A stretch of 64,000 nt of DNA from G965216255 sp965216255. GTDB taxonomy: Bacteria > Bacteroidota > Rhodothermia > Rhodothermales > Bin80. Below, in pieces: positions 24,843-33,576 of this stretch. Numbering within the stretch: position 1 is the stretch's first letter; every line of letters starts with the position of its first letter. The notes under the pieces were generated by a model, which worked only from the letters and a program-made list of their open reading frames with translations, did no database searches and was not told the DNA's origin. Where the stretch lies: the NCBI GenBank assembly GCA_965216255.1, contig OZ244148.1, positions 4,712,001 through 4,776,000 on the forward strand, given 5' to 3'. The position numbers and the translations under genes were made by a program.

Positions 24843-25088
24843 CTACTTGCGCTGCTGTTGTTCGTTGATCTTTTGTTCGGCCTCGGGATTCGTGGGTCGT
24901 AACAATGCGCGTGCAATATCCTCGGGCGTCTTGCCTCGATAACGCGGATTCGCCGCTGGCCGCTTCGGCCAGTCTGTGGAAACGATCGTGTTCGATATGC
25001 GGTCGAACTCATTCGGTGGCTGCTTATCGGTTTCCATTTTGTTCTGCCTCACAACATTAAATTGCGCTTGGTCTGTTTGCCTTGACAA
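24843..25088 (-). CDS. Small hypothetical protein, 81 residues
   Basis: The protein is hydrophilic and rich in Gln, Asn and Lys, with the central motif TDWPKRPAANPRYRGKTPED followed by IARALLRPTNPEAEQK. I do not recognise a family. An internal Met (METDKQPPNEF) could be the real start, giving 64 residues. It lies 220 bp downstream of the trypsin-like protease gene on the same strand and may be co-transcribed with it. Its base composition is clearly lower in GC than the flanking core genes, hinting at foreign origin. Confidence 0.6.
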   Translation of the reverse strand: MSRQTDQAQFNVVRQNKMETDKQPPNEFDRISNTIVSTDWPKRPAANPRYRGKTPEDIARALLRPTNPEAEQKINEQQQRK

Positions 25089-25307
25089 CGTACGTGCCGG
25101 TGGCTATATCCGCCAGCGCATTTTCGGTTCATCTAGCTCGATATCTACCGACGCTTGCTTAGCTCGCGTTCGGCATCCTAGACCGGTCGCTGGAAGTTCG
25201 GTGAACGCAGAATGTGAATTCCGACGCATGATCGCCGATTCATGGAATCATTGCATCGGTTATACGTATACTCAAATGCGTGCCTACAACCAATGAACCA
25301 ATGGTTG

Positions 25308-26009
25308 TTATTTGCTCGTTTCGGAGTCGGTCGCTGAATCATTAGCCATCCCCCGCGTTTCGTCAACCGATTGAATGGCATTGACTGCCATGCGCAAATC
25401 CGAAACATCTTGAGCTATCGAAAGCCCCGGAAGCGTTTCGCCAGCAGTTCGGTTCGGCCGATAGGCCGTTATGGATCCTATAATCTCGATTCTGCTACCT
25501 CTGTCTTTAACGAAAACGGGGCCTCCACTTACGCCGCTTATGGCTACTCCATCAATCAGATACTCATGACTACTTTGGCTAAAATCACCCCTGCCGCTGC
25601 TGATTCTGCCAGAAAAGAAACACAGACTGAAGTCGAAAGGGTATCCAATCCATCCGACTTCAGTTCCCAGCGGAAGCATGACCCCAGGTGGGAGCAATTC
25701 TATAGGGCTGCTTGGAAGGTCAAGCTCTCTCTGCCCAATCAGGAGAACAGCTAAGTCTTTGCCGGTAGGGTCCATTAAGATTACCCGATCATCTTCCTTG
25801 TAAAGCTCTGGCGAATCGGATCCATGCCGATACAACCTTATCGGTGTCTGCCATTTGGCCGCATGTGTAACAACGTGGCGGGCCGTAGCTATACCGTAAT
25901 ACCTTGTCTCGCCGGCAATCACGCATAAGAATCCTGTTCCGTGTCCATGTGGGGTCTCGATCTTGACTACATGTGGTTGAATCTGCTTTACTACGTCGGC
26001 CCAATCCAT
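25308..26009 (-). CDS. Trypsin-like serine protease without signal peptide
   Basis: A 233-residue protein that is essentially one chymotrypsin-fold domain. The triad is visible: His45 (IATARHVVT), Asp84 (PTGKDLAVLLI) and Ser160 (SGVSGGPVF). The start HGHGTGFLCV is the usual first strand. There is no signal peptide, membrane segment or PDZ domain, so it differs from HtrA/DegP and probably acts in the cytoplasm. Stand-alone trypsin-like domains of this sort are found as effectors in bacterial conflict systems, but no sensor gene is seen here apart from the small protein downstream. The last about 20 residues are disordered (Ser/Asp/Thr). The gene is locally AT-rich compared with the core genes. 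Confidence 0.85.
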   Translation of the reverse strand: MDWADVVKQIQPHVVKIETPHGHGTGFLCVIAGETRYYGIATARHVVTHAAKWQTPIRLYRHGSDSPELYKEDDRVILMDPTGKDLAVLLIGQRELDLPSSPIELLPPGVMLPLGTEVGWIGYPFDFSLCFFSGRISSGRGDFSQSSHEYLIDGVAISGVSGGPVFVKDRGSRIEIIGSITAYRPNRTAGETLPGLSIAQDVSDLRMAVNAIQSVDETRGMANDSATDSETSK

Positions 26010-26174
26010 TGTTAGTATTCTGTTTGATTGAACATGAATGTGTTTCGGTGCGCATTATAGGAATCTGCACCGTCCGAAACAATTTACAGTGCAGTAATCC
26101 AGCAATCTCGCACTTCCACAAGCTGTTCGATAACGACTGCCGGAATGTGCACGGCAAAATGAGACCAGGGACTG

Positions 26175-27748
26175 TGAAGTGTTAGTAAAGTGAGCACCCG
26201 CGAGGGGGATGGGTTCAGGGTGGGTCTGGCGTCTGCTTGTGGCTTGGCCTTCCGGCCCTGATGGAGTAGTGCATAGGCTATTGGGTTTGTTTATCCAGGC
26301 CTCGCGCGGAAGCATGGCGATTTTCGGTATGCCCCGAAGGAAGCGCTCGGGGTTTCGGGTATAGGCTTTTTCCATGACACGCTGCCGCTGGTTGCGTACT
26401 TCACGGCCCCTGCCGCAGTGAACCGTGCACGGACGCATCAGTGCGAGCTCGCTGTGGTAGTGCACATCGTTGTACCAGTCCATGAACTGCCGCGCCCAGT
26501 TCCTGGCATCCTGCAGGGACCCGAATGGCTGCGGATAGCCTGCGTGGTACTTCATCGTCTTGAATTGCGCTTCGGAAAACGCGTTGTCATTCGAGCAGTA
26601 GGGCCGTGAGAACGAGCGGCGCACGCCGAGATCGGCCAGTAGCTGGGTACACCTCACACCATGGGCGAGCCGCGCTCGCAGTGGATGACCAGCTGGTGGG
26701 GGCTGACGCCCTGACGCATACAGGTCGTGTTGATGAACTCTCGGGCCAGATCGGTCGATTCGCCCGGCGCCACCATCCAGCCCACCACGTACCGACTGAA
26801 GATGTCGAGCATCACGTACAGCGCGAAGCTGGTCCACTACTGCGGACCACGAAGCTTGGTCGCGAGTCAACTCCACACCGGGTTGGGGGCTGTGGCCAAA
26901 AGCTCAGGTTTCTTGTACGGCGGGTGGACGAGTTGATTTCTTCTCTCGCGTATCTGATTGTATTTCGTGAGGATAGAATACATCGTACGCCAGTGGCACA
27001 GTTACTTGCCCTCGTCCTGCAGCGTAGCCCATATCTGGCGCGGAGGCATGTCCCGGAACCGTTCCGAGTTCATGATCCCGTGGATCTGGGCTCGCTCCTC
27101 TGCCGGGAGCCGGCCCTTGTTGGGCCGCCGCCGCTTCTTCTGCGGCACGACCAGAGGCCGCTGGCTCCGGCAGTAGGTGGTCCTCGAGAGCCCCACATGC
27201 TGGCAAGCGGCGCGTATTCCCATGACTGGCACAAGCTGCTTCACGATCTCTGTCTTCAGCAATCTTCGTTGCTTTGGCTGCTGATCCCAAAAGCGTCCGA
27301 GATTTTTTATTGCAGCTCTATGATCGTCTCCGCCCTCGAGAGACGCTCCTTGACGCGCCGGTTCTCCTTGTGTGCCGCTTCCAGCTGGGCCGTCAGAGCG
27401 GCAATCTCCGTGGCGGCCTGTTGGCCGCCTACCAGCACACCCTCGCTGCGCTGCTTGCGCCACTGTGACAGATGGGAAGCGAGAGCCCTTCCCTGCGGAG
27501 TAGCGAACCGATGTCCTTGCTCTGCTTGCAGGCATCGGCTTCCTGGAGAATCCGGAGCTTGTACGCTGCCGAGAATCGACGCCGCCGGGCCCGCGGAACC
27601 ACTTCCGTGGGCGGTCTGTCGATTGCCCCGTTAGTCTGTGATGTGAGGCCGTTTTCCATGGCATGGAATAGTTGAGTGAGTCGGGTAAAAGACAGTTGAA
27701 TATGGCCATCTCTCCCCTCGACGCGGGGCACGTCATTTCACTAACTCA
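26175..27748 (-). mobile_element. Decayed IS3-family element
   Basis: Read on the minus strand, it begins with an OrfA helix-turn-helix piece (RRRFSAAYKLRILQEADAC, about 27560), passes through frameshifts into the coiled-coil (HKENRRVKERL in another frame), then an OrfB start (TEIVKQLVPVMGIRAACQHV) and the integrase core (LDIFSRYVVGWMV, then SNDNAFSEAQFKTMKYHAGY). Several stops and shifts break both frames. Imperfect inverted repeats are visible: TTAGTAAAGTGA near 26182 and its counterpart TTAGTGAAATGA on the complementary strand near 27740. A different IS3 lineage from the fragment at 7345. Confidence 0.8.
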
Positions 27749-28021
27749 GGTCCCAATGTGTCTCACTTAATCTATGCACGGAGGGTGCTACGATGTCAAT
27801 TCCCGCCACAGCAGCCGCTTGCCGACCATAGCGGTTACGACGTGGGCCACAACGTCAAGGCCATGCTGCGCCCTGTGGGTAAGCGGAATCGTACAGAAGG
27901 GCCATCTGGCGGAAGCGCATGCGGCACCCTGAGCGTTGGAGCCTCCATTCCTAGTCACCCGGGAGGTTGCGGAACACCGGGCGACACGCGCTGTAGCGCA
28001 GACGGAATTGGCCATCGGAGG

Positions 28022-30649
28022 ATGAAGCTCGCAGCGCTGTCATACGTGCGGACGTGGCTGCAGCCAGGGCGTGTGGCGTGTGCTCATGTGTGCCTGGTGT
28101 TTGCTGCGCTAGCGCCAGGTGTCGCGGGCGGGCAGCCTATTCGCCTGGAGCTGGAGGCGGCGCCGCTTCGCGCCGCCCTCCTCGAGTTTGCGCGCGCGCA
28201 GCGCTTGGATATCGTGTTTTCGGAGCGACAGGTGGCAGACAGGCGCGCCACGTGCTCCTATCTGGGGAACTCCGCCGGGGAGGCCCTCGCATGCCTGCTT
28301 ACCGGCCATCCGCTGACGGCTGAGCGCATACGGCGGCGGCAATACGTCCTTTTGTACCGGGCCGAGCCGCGAAGCGCTGCGCTGCGCGGCTTCGTCCAGG
28401 ACGGTGCCACGGGCGAAGTGCTGCCGAGGGCTCACATCTATGTGCCAGCGCTCCGCATCGGCACGGTAGCCAATGAGGCCGGCTATTTTGCCCTGCCGTC
28501 GTTGCCGCGCGAGGCTTACCGGGTGCGCATATCCTACGTGGGCTACGCACCGCGCGATACCACGCTGCAGGCCGGAGCGTCCCTGGCGCACATTACGCTG
28601 GTGCAGATTGACCTTCTGCGGGCCGAATTGTTGGTGGAGGCGCCGCGGAGTGGCGCCGAAGTGCGCCATGCAGAAGTCCCTGTCCGCGTGCTGCAGCAGC
28701 TGCCCGCCTTTCCGGGCGAGCCGGACCTGCTGCAGGCTCTGCAGTGGCTGCCCGGAGTGCGCAAGGCAGGCTCCGCGTTTTCGGGTATCATTGTGCGGGG
28801 AGGTCAGCCCGACCAGAACCTCTATCTTCTGGACGGGGCGCCTGTGTATCACCCCTGGCATGCCTTCAGCCTTGTTTCGCTGTTTCAGCCGGAGACGTTC
28901 AAGCAGATCAGGTTGTACCAGGGTTCTTTCCCGGCCGAATATGGCGGCCGCCTGTCCGCGGTGCTGGATGCCGAGCTCCGGGATGGCCGCGGCGAATCGC
29001 GGGCGCTTGTAGCCGTTGGCGCACTCAGCGGGCGATTCATTGTGGAGCAGCCGCTGGGCGGCGGCCTCTCGGTCATGCTCTCTGGCCGGCGCTCCTATCT
29101 TGACCGCATCCTCGGCACGCGGCATGCCGTGGAGGAATCCGGCGTGAGGGATACGCTGCGTACCGGCTATTTCTTTTATGACATGAGCGGCAAGGTCACG
29201 TGGCGTCCCTCCGAGCGTCACCGACTTTCGGTGAGCGCCTATTCGGGCAGCGACGTCTTTGACGTGCGGCTTCCGTTCGAGCTCTCGCCCAATATCCAGT
29301 CCTGGCTCCGGCCTGCCAGTCTCTTCTTCGAAATCGACACGCGCTGGGGCACGAGCCTGTTCAGTACGCGGTACCAGTATCTTTACTCCACCAGGCTATT
29401 CCTCACGGCCACGGGCTATATGTCCCGCTACCGGGCAGATGAGGGCATCCTGATCCGGCCCGCGGAGTCATCTTCCGTTTTGTCGGACTACATTGTGGAC
29501 CTGCGCGATGTGGGTCTGAAGCTGGACCTGGACTATTACCTTGGCTTGGTCCACCAGATTCGCATGGGGTTGCGCGGTGTGGTGCGCTCATTCTACAGTA
29601 GCCTCGATGCGCGCGTGCAGCGCTCGCCAGGCAGCGTTGACGTGACCGGCGAGGAGAGTGAGTTGGCGTCGGTGGAGCTTGTGGCGTACGTGCAGGATAC
29701 CTGGCAGCCTTTCCCGGGCTGGGAAATCCAGTCCGGGCTGCGTGCCAGCGCCTTGCGCGGCAGGTCTCTTATCGGGCTTGCTCCCCGGTTGGCCGTGCAG
29801 TTTGCTACCGGAGAGCTAACCGTGCGGGCCTCGGCCGGTCGTCACATCCAGTACCTGCACCGCATACGCGACCGTCATTCGCTGCTATACGATATGGTGT
29901 CGACGCGTTGGGTCCCCGTCAGCAGCGTGGTTGATGCCTCGGCGAGCGTTCATGTCTCAGCCGGCGTCGAGCGCACGGGGCCCTCCGGCATCGCTGCGAG
30001 TGCCGACGCATATCTGCACCGGGCCCGGGGTGTGCTGCTTCCCCGGGATGCGTTTCAGTACAAGGACGGCCTGGAAGGGCCGGGCATCCAGGTAGGCACG
30101 CTGCTGGGACAGTATGCGAGGGGATCCGCTCGCGCCTACGGTGTGGAAATGACGCTGAGACGGGAGCGGGGGCCGTGGCAGACCTGGCTGGGCTATGCCC
30201 TCGGGCGCTCGGAAACCCGGGTGCCAGACGAACGCTACAGGCCGGTGCGCTTTGACGTGCCCCAGGAGATGCGCACGGCCGTGCGGCGCGCCCTGGGCCC
30301 GTGGACCTTTTCTCTTTCTGCCGTCTGGCGCACGGGCCTGCCCCTCACCGTCCCGGTGGCGCGCTACGCCATAGGAGGCCCGCTGGACCGCGCGCCCACA
30401 AGGTACCTGTACCGCCCGGCGGTAAACAATGGACGCCTGCCTCCGTACCTGCGCTTTGACGTGCTGGCGGGCTATGCCTTCGAGTGGGGGCCGGCACATT
30501 TGCGGGTGCAGGTCCAAGCCTACAATCTCACGAACCGCCGCAATGTGATCAACCGTTTGTACAATCCCGATACGGCCGGCTCCGTGGTGGCAAGCGACCG
30601 GCGCGGCCTGCCCATTCTGCCCCTGTTCGAAATCCAGGCCACGTTCTAG
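28022..30649 (+). CDS. TonB-dependent outer-membrane receptor with STN domain
   Basis: An 875-residue protein from the ATG at 28022 (an open frame upstream to 27758 gives non-family residues). It has a signal peptide (about 1-37), an STN (secretin/TonB short N-terminal) domain (about 38-95, IRLELEAAPLRAALLEFARA), a carboxypeptidase-regulatory-like beta-sandwich (about 118-185, GFVQDGATGEVLPRAHIYVP), the plug (FSGIIVRGGQPDQNLYLLDG) and a 22-strand-type barrel ending FEIQATF with a terminal Phe. Such proteins import siderophores, metal complexes, glycans or vitamins with TonB energy; the substrate is not predictable. An STN domain usually signals to an anti-sigma factor of the FecR type, but no sigma/FecR pair is in the window. 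The DUF4249-type lipoprotein gene starts two bases later. Confidence 0.92.
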   Translation: MKLAALSYVRTWLQPGRVACAHVCLVFAALAPGVAGGQPIRLELEAAPLRAALLEFARAQRLDIVFSERQVADRRATCSYLGNSAGEALACLLTGHPLTAERIRRRQYVLLYRAEPRSAALRGFVQDGATGEVLPRAHIYVPALRIGTVANEAGYFALPSLPREAYRVRISYVGYAPRDTTLQAGASLAHITLVQIDLLRAELLVEAPRSGAEVRHAEVPVRVLQQLPAFPGEPDLLQALQWLPGVRKAGSAFSGIIVRGGQPDQNLYLLDGAPVYHPWHAFSLVSLFQPETFKQIRLYQGSFPAEYGGRLSAVLDAELRDGRGESRALVAVGALSGRFIVEQPLGGGLSVMLSGRRSYLDRILGTRHAVEESGVRDTLRTGYFFYDMSGKVTWRPSERHRLSVSAYSGSDVFDVRLPFELSPNIQSWLRPASLFFEIDTRWGTSLFSTRYQYLYSTRLFLTATGYMSRYRADEGILIRPAESSSVLSDYIVDLRDVGLKLDLDYYLGLVHQIRMGLRGVVRSFYSSLDARVQRSPGSVDVTGEESELASVELVAYVQDTWQPFPGWEIQSGLRASALRGRSLIGLAPRLAVQFATGELTVRASAGRHIQYLHRIRDRHSLLYDMVSTRWVPVSSVVDASASVHVSAGVERTGPSGIAASADAYLHRARGVLLPRDAFQYKDGLEGPGIQVGTLLGQYARGSARAYGVEMTLRRERGPWQTWLGYALGRSETRVPDERYRPVRFDVPQEMRTAVRRALGPWTFSLSAVWRTGLPLTVPVARYAIGGPLDRAPTRYLYRPAVNNGRLPPYLRFDVLAGYAFEWGPAHLRVQVQAYNLTNRRNVINRLYNPDTAGSVVASDRRGLPILPLFEIQATF

Positions 30650-30650
30650 C

Positions 30651-31559
30651 ATGCTGTGGCGTCCCGTCCTGCTGATTTCCGTGTTGCTGCTCGTGCGGTG
30701 CGACTCGGCGCTGCCGACCGGGCAGAGCGTGCTCGTCGTCGAGGCGTTCCTGGAATCGGATGCGCCGCTTCCCAAGCTGGTGCTCCGCGAGACCCGTCCC
30801 CTGAACAGGCCCTATCCGCTCGATGGCACCACGGTAGTCCAGGACGCGGATGTCACTCTTTGGCTGGACGCCGAGTCGGTCACGTACCGGCCCGACGGAT
30901 CGGGTCGGTATGCGCCCTCCCGCATGCTCCGTGCCAGCCCTCGGCTGCCGGCCAGGCTTGAGGCTCGCTGGCAGGATCAGCGCGTTACGGCAGAGAGCAC
31001 CATACCACCGCACCTCGCGCTTGACAGCGTCACGGTACGCGTGCCAAGCGCCCCCGTGGATGGCATCATCCTCGACTCGCTCTTCATCGATCCGCAACTT
31101 GTGGATTCCCTGCGGCTGGACTCCCTTCGAACGGGGGCGGCGCAAGGACTGGTATACCTTATCGAGGTCACCGCCCACTGGCGCGTGGCCTACGCCGAAA
31201 CAGGGGCTGACAGCGCATACTGGATTCACACGCAACTGCGCCATGACCTGCAGGGAAGCCGGCGTCTGGATGATTTCTTTCTGCGCCCGGAACAGCTCTT
31301 TAGGGAGCGCGCTATCAGACTGGGCCCCCGGGGCGAGCGGAGCTGGACGGGTGTCTATGCCATCCCCGTGGAGGCGCAAGCGGCGCCGGTGCCGAAGCAC
31401 CTCTTGCGTGTGGCCGTGGTGCGCACCACGCAGGCCTACGCCCGCTTTGTCTCCGGGACGCGCGATCCCCAGCGAAGGGAGCCCCCGGGCAACATTGAAG
31501 GCGGCATCGGTATTTTTGTAGGTGTGTCGGTCGATTCGCAGCAGGTTATGGTGGAATGA
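30651..31559 (+). CDS. DUF4249-type lipoprotein
   Basis: A 302-residue protein with a short signal peptide ending in a lipobox-like LLLVRC (Cys17). The mature part has a beta-sandwich start (SVLVVEAFLESDAPLPKLVL, TTVVQDADVTLWLD) typical of DUF4249 proteins, which in Bacteroidota and relatives are encoded next to TonB-dependent receptors of the kind found upstream. It probably sits on the outer membrane as the partner of the receptor, perhaps as its lid or substrate capture protein. It starts two bases after the receptor stop and overlaps recX by four bases (ATGA), so all three are likely translated from one message. Confidence 0.8.
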   Translation: MLWRPVLLISVLLLVRCDSALPTGQSVLVVEAFLESDAPLPKLVLRETRPLNRPYPLDGTTVVQDADVTLWLDAESVTYRPDGSGRYAPSRMLRASPRLPARLEARWQDQRVTAESTIPPHLALDSVTVRVPSAPVDGIILDSLFIDPQLVDSLRLDSLRTGAAQGLVYLIEVTAHWRVAYAETGADSAYWIHTQLRHDLQGSRRLDDFFLRPEQLFRERAIRLGPRGERSWTGVYAIPVEAQAAPVPKHLLRVAVVRTTQAYARFVSGTRDPQRREPPGNIEGGIGIFVGVSVDSQQVMVE

Positions 31560-32239
31560 CCCCGAAATCGCAGCCATGCGTAGTGCCCGAAGGCCGGGAA
31601 GGGACGGTAACGGCGCTGGAGCCGGTGCGCGGACAGGCGGGTCTTGTGCATCTCCATCTGGATGGAGCTTTTGCGCTGGCTGTTGATCGGCGCACGGTGG
31701 CCGGGCTTGGGATCCGCGTGGGCGCGCGTCTTGATGCGGCAGCGTGGCAGCGTCTGTGCGCGGCAGAGGCGCAGCGCAAGGCGCACGAGATGGCGCTGCA
31801 GTATGTGGGGCGCGCTCCGCGGACGCAAGAGGAGGTCCGCCGCAGGCTCCTGAGCACCGGCTTCGCGGAGGATGTGGCCGCAGCCGCCCTGCACAAGCTC
31901 CGGGAGGCGCACTATGTGGACGACGCCGTGTATGCGCGCCAGTATGTCGAAAACCGCTTCCAGGACAGGGGATTCGGACCCGCGCGGTTGCATGCGGAGC
32001 TTCGGCGCCGGGGCGTGGCGGAAGATATTGCGTGGCAGGCTGCTGTGAATCTTGCCGCGAGCGAGGATATGCTGGAGGCGGCGCGCCGCGCGGCCGAAAA
32101 GCGGTGGCCGCGTCTGACACGGGCGGGGGACCTGCACGGTGCGACCCGGAAACTCGCAGGCCATCTGGCGCGCCGCGGCTATGCCACCGAGACGGTGCGG
32201 AAAGTGGTGGAAGAATTTCGGGGGCGTCATGGATCATGA
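31556..32239 (+). CDS. recX: Recombination regulator RecX
   Basis: A 227-residue protein. The RecX core of three-helix repeats is clear: AHEMALQYVGRAPRTQEEVR with RRLLSTGF, then KLREAHYVDDAVYARQYVEN and RFGPARLHAELRRRGV-like sequence. RecX binds RecA filaments and limits their activity. The N-terminal about 60 residues (TVTALEPVRGQAGLVHLHLD) form the beta-rich extension common in Bacteroidota-type RecX. It is coupled to the DUF4249 gene by a 4-bp overlap. recA is not in the window. Confidence 0.92.
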   Translation: MTPKSQPCVVPEGREGTVTALEPVRGQAGLVHLHLDGAFALAVDRRTVAGLGIRVGARLDAAAWQRLCAAEAQRKAHEMALQYVGRAPRTQEEVRRRLLSTGFAEDVAAAALHKLREAHYVDDAVYARQYVENRFQDRGFGPARLHAELRRRGVAEDIAWQAAVNLAASEDMLEAARRAAEKRWPRLTRAGDLHGATRKLAGHLARRGYATETVRKVVEEFRGRHGS

Positions 32240-32332
32240 AACTGCCCGCGCCCTTCTGCCGGAGCCGGTCGCAAGGGGCATGCCAAGGGCGCTTGCCAGA
32301 AGCTGGCCCCGCAGTTTCCGGGAGCGGATTCC

Positions 32333-33106
32333 ATGAATGTGGAGGCTGCCTGTCATGTGGTGCGCCGCCGAGGCGGGACGCCCGTAGAGACGGTGATCGT
32401 TTTGGGATCCGGCCTGGGCGGCGTAGCGGAGTCCGTAGCGGCGGCATGCTCCGTTGACGTGCGGGAAGTACCCGGCTACGCCGCGCCCGGTACTGCGGGA
32501 CACCGCGGGCGGCTCGTCGTCGGCATGCTGGCAGAAAGGCCCGTTCTGCTGTTGCAGGGAAGAAGCCATCTGTATGAAGGTGTGACCGCTGACCAGGTGG
32601 CGTTTCCCATTTGTCTGGCACATGCCCTGGGTGCGCGGAGCCTGATCACGACATGCAGCGCAGGAGCCATCAACAGGACCTATGCGCCGGGCATGCTGAT
32701 GGTGATGGCGGACCACATCAGGGCCGGGCTTCGCAGTTTCCCGGGGCGCAGAAAGTGCCCTGTGTATGATGCTCGGTGGCGGGCGCGCGTTATGGAAGAG
32801 GCCGGGCGCTCGGACCTGCCCGTGGTGGAGGGGACGTACCTCTGGACGCTCGGCCCCAGCTACGAGACGCCGGCGGAGATTCGCTATTTTGCGCGCCTCG
32901 GCGCGGATGCCGTAGGTATGAGCACGGTGCCCGAAGCGCTGCAGGCCCGCGCACTGGGCATGCGCGTTTTCGGACTTGCACTTATCACAAACCCGGCGGC
33001 CGGATTGGCGGCACGGCCGCTTGACCACGCGGACGTCCTGCAGGCGGGGCGAGGTGCCCGGCTCCTGGTGGAGCGTCTCGTAACAATCGCCACGCGCGCC
33101 GCATAA
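32333..33106 (+). CDS. Purine nucleoside phosphorylase (class II, inosine/guanosine type)
   Basis: A 257-residue protein that cleaves purine nucleosides with phosphate to free base and (deoxy)ribose 1-phosphate in purine salvage. It shows the phosphate-binding IVLGSGLGG near the start, LLQGRSHLYEG, TCSAGAIN (usually TNAAGGIN) and the base-binding LGPSYETPAEIRYFARLGAD with the conserved Glu, then VGMSTVPEALQARALGM. The trimeric PNP family usually has about 270-290 residues, so it is slightly short at the N-terminus. The start ATG at 32333 follows GGGAGCGG. It is probably part of the recX-PNP-DUF3276-hisD series on the + strand. Confidence 0.93.
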   Translation: MNVEAACHVVRRRGGTPVETVIVLGSGLGGVAESVAAACSVDVREVPGYAAPGTAGHRGRLVVGMLAERPVLLLQGRSHLYEGVTADQVAFPICLAHALGARSLITTCSAGAINRTYAPGMLMVMADHIRAGLRSFPGRRKCPVYDARWRARVMEEAGRSDLPVVEGTYLWTLGPSYETPAEIRYFARLGADAVGMSTVPEALQARALGMRVFGLALITNPAAGLAARPLDHADVLQAGRGARLLVERLVTIATRAA

Positions 33107-33189
33107 AGATGGCGCTGCAGAGTTGCAATTGCGCGTGTGGCACCGGATCTTAGGCCCATACCTGCCATCAAACCCCGGGCCTATTCTGC

Positions 33190-33576
33190 ATGAGCTACGA
33201 ATCGGATTCGAGAGAACGTTACCCGCGCAATGTGCCGAGGCATCCCTTCGATCGTCAGCCCAGTGGGGACGGACCAAGGTATCGGGACGAGATCTATTCC
33301 CAGCGCGTTCCCGCCGGACGGCGCACGTACTTCTTCGATGTCAAGTCGACGAAATCCGGTGAAGATTACTTCATTGTCGTCACCGAGAGCAAGCGCGTGG
33401 ACGAGCATCGCTACGAAAAGCACAAGATTTTTCTTTACAAGGAAGACTTTGCCAAATTTCTTCGCGGATTGCACGACGTGATGAAGCATATCGGCGAGGA
33501 ATGCCTTCCCGATTACGATTTTGGGGAAATGCCGGCCATGGAATATCTGCCATCGGACGGTGAAGGCGACTCCTAG
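33190..33576 (+). CDS. PUR-domain (DUF3276) nucleic-acid-binding protein
   Basis: A 128-residue protein with a basic disordered N-terminus (SDSRERYPRNVPRHPFDRQP), then a single PUR repeat: IYSQRVPAGRRTYFFDVKST, FIVVTESKR, KHKIFLYKEDFAKFLRGLHD, and an acidic tail. This is the bacterial Pur-alpha family (DUF3276), widespread in Bacteroidota and relatives and reported to bind single-stranded DNA or RNA. Its cellular role is not well defined. It overlaps the hisD frame by one base. Confidence 0.9.
   Translation: MSYESDSRERYPRNVPRHPFDRQPSGDGPRYRDEIYSQRVPAGRRTYFFDVKSTKSGEDYFIVVTESKRVDEHRYEKHKIFLYKEDFAKFLRGLHDVMKHIGEECLPDYDFGEMPAMEYLPSDGEGDS

Noticed and set aside
28109..29221. A 370-residue minus-strand open frame
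   Set aside because: Antisense to the TonB receptor, with low-complexity composition and no domain; the + strand receptor is certain.
30549..32621. A 690-residue minus-strand open frame
   Set aside because: It lies antisense to the DUF4249 and recX genes, is rich in Arg/Pro/Ala and matches no family; it is an artefact of GC-rich third codon positions.
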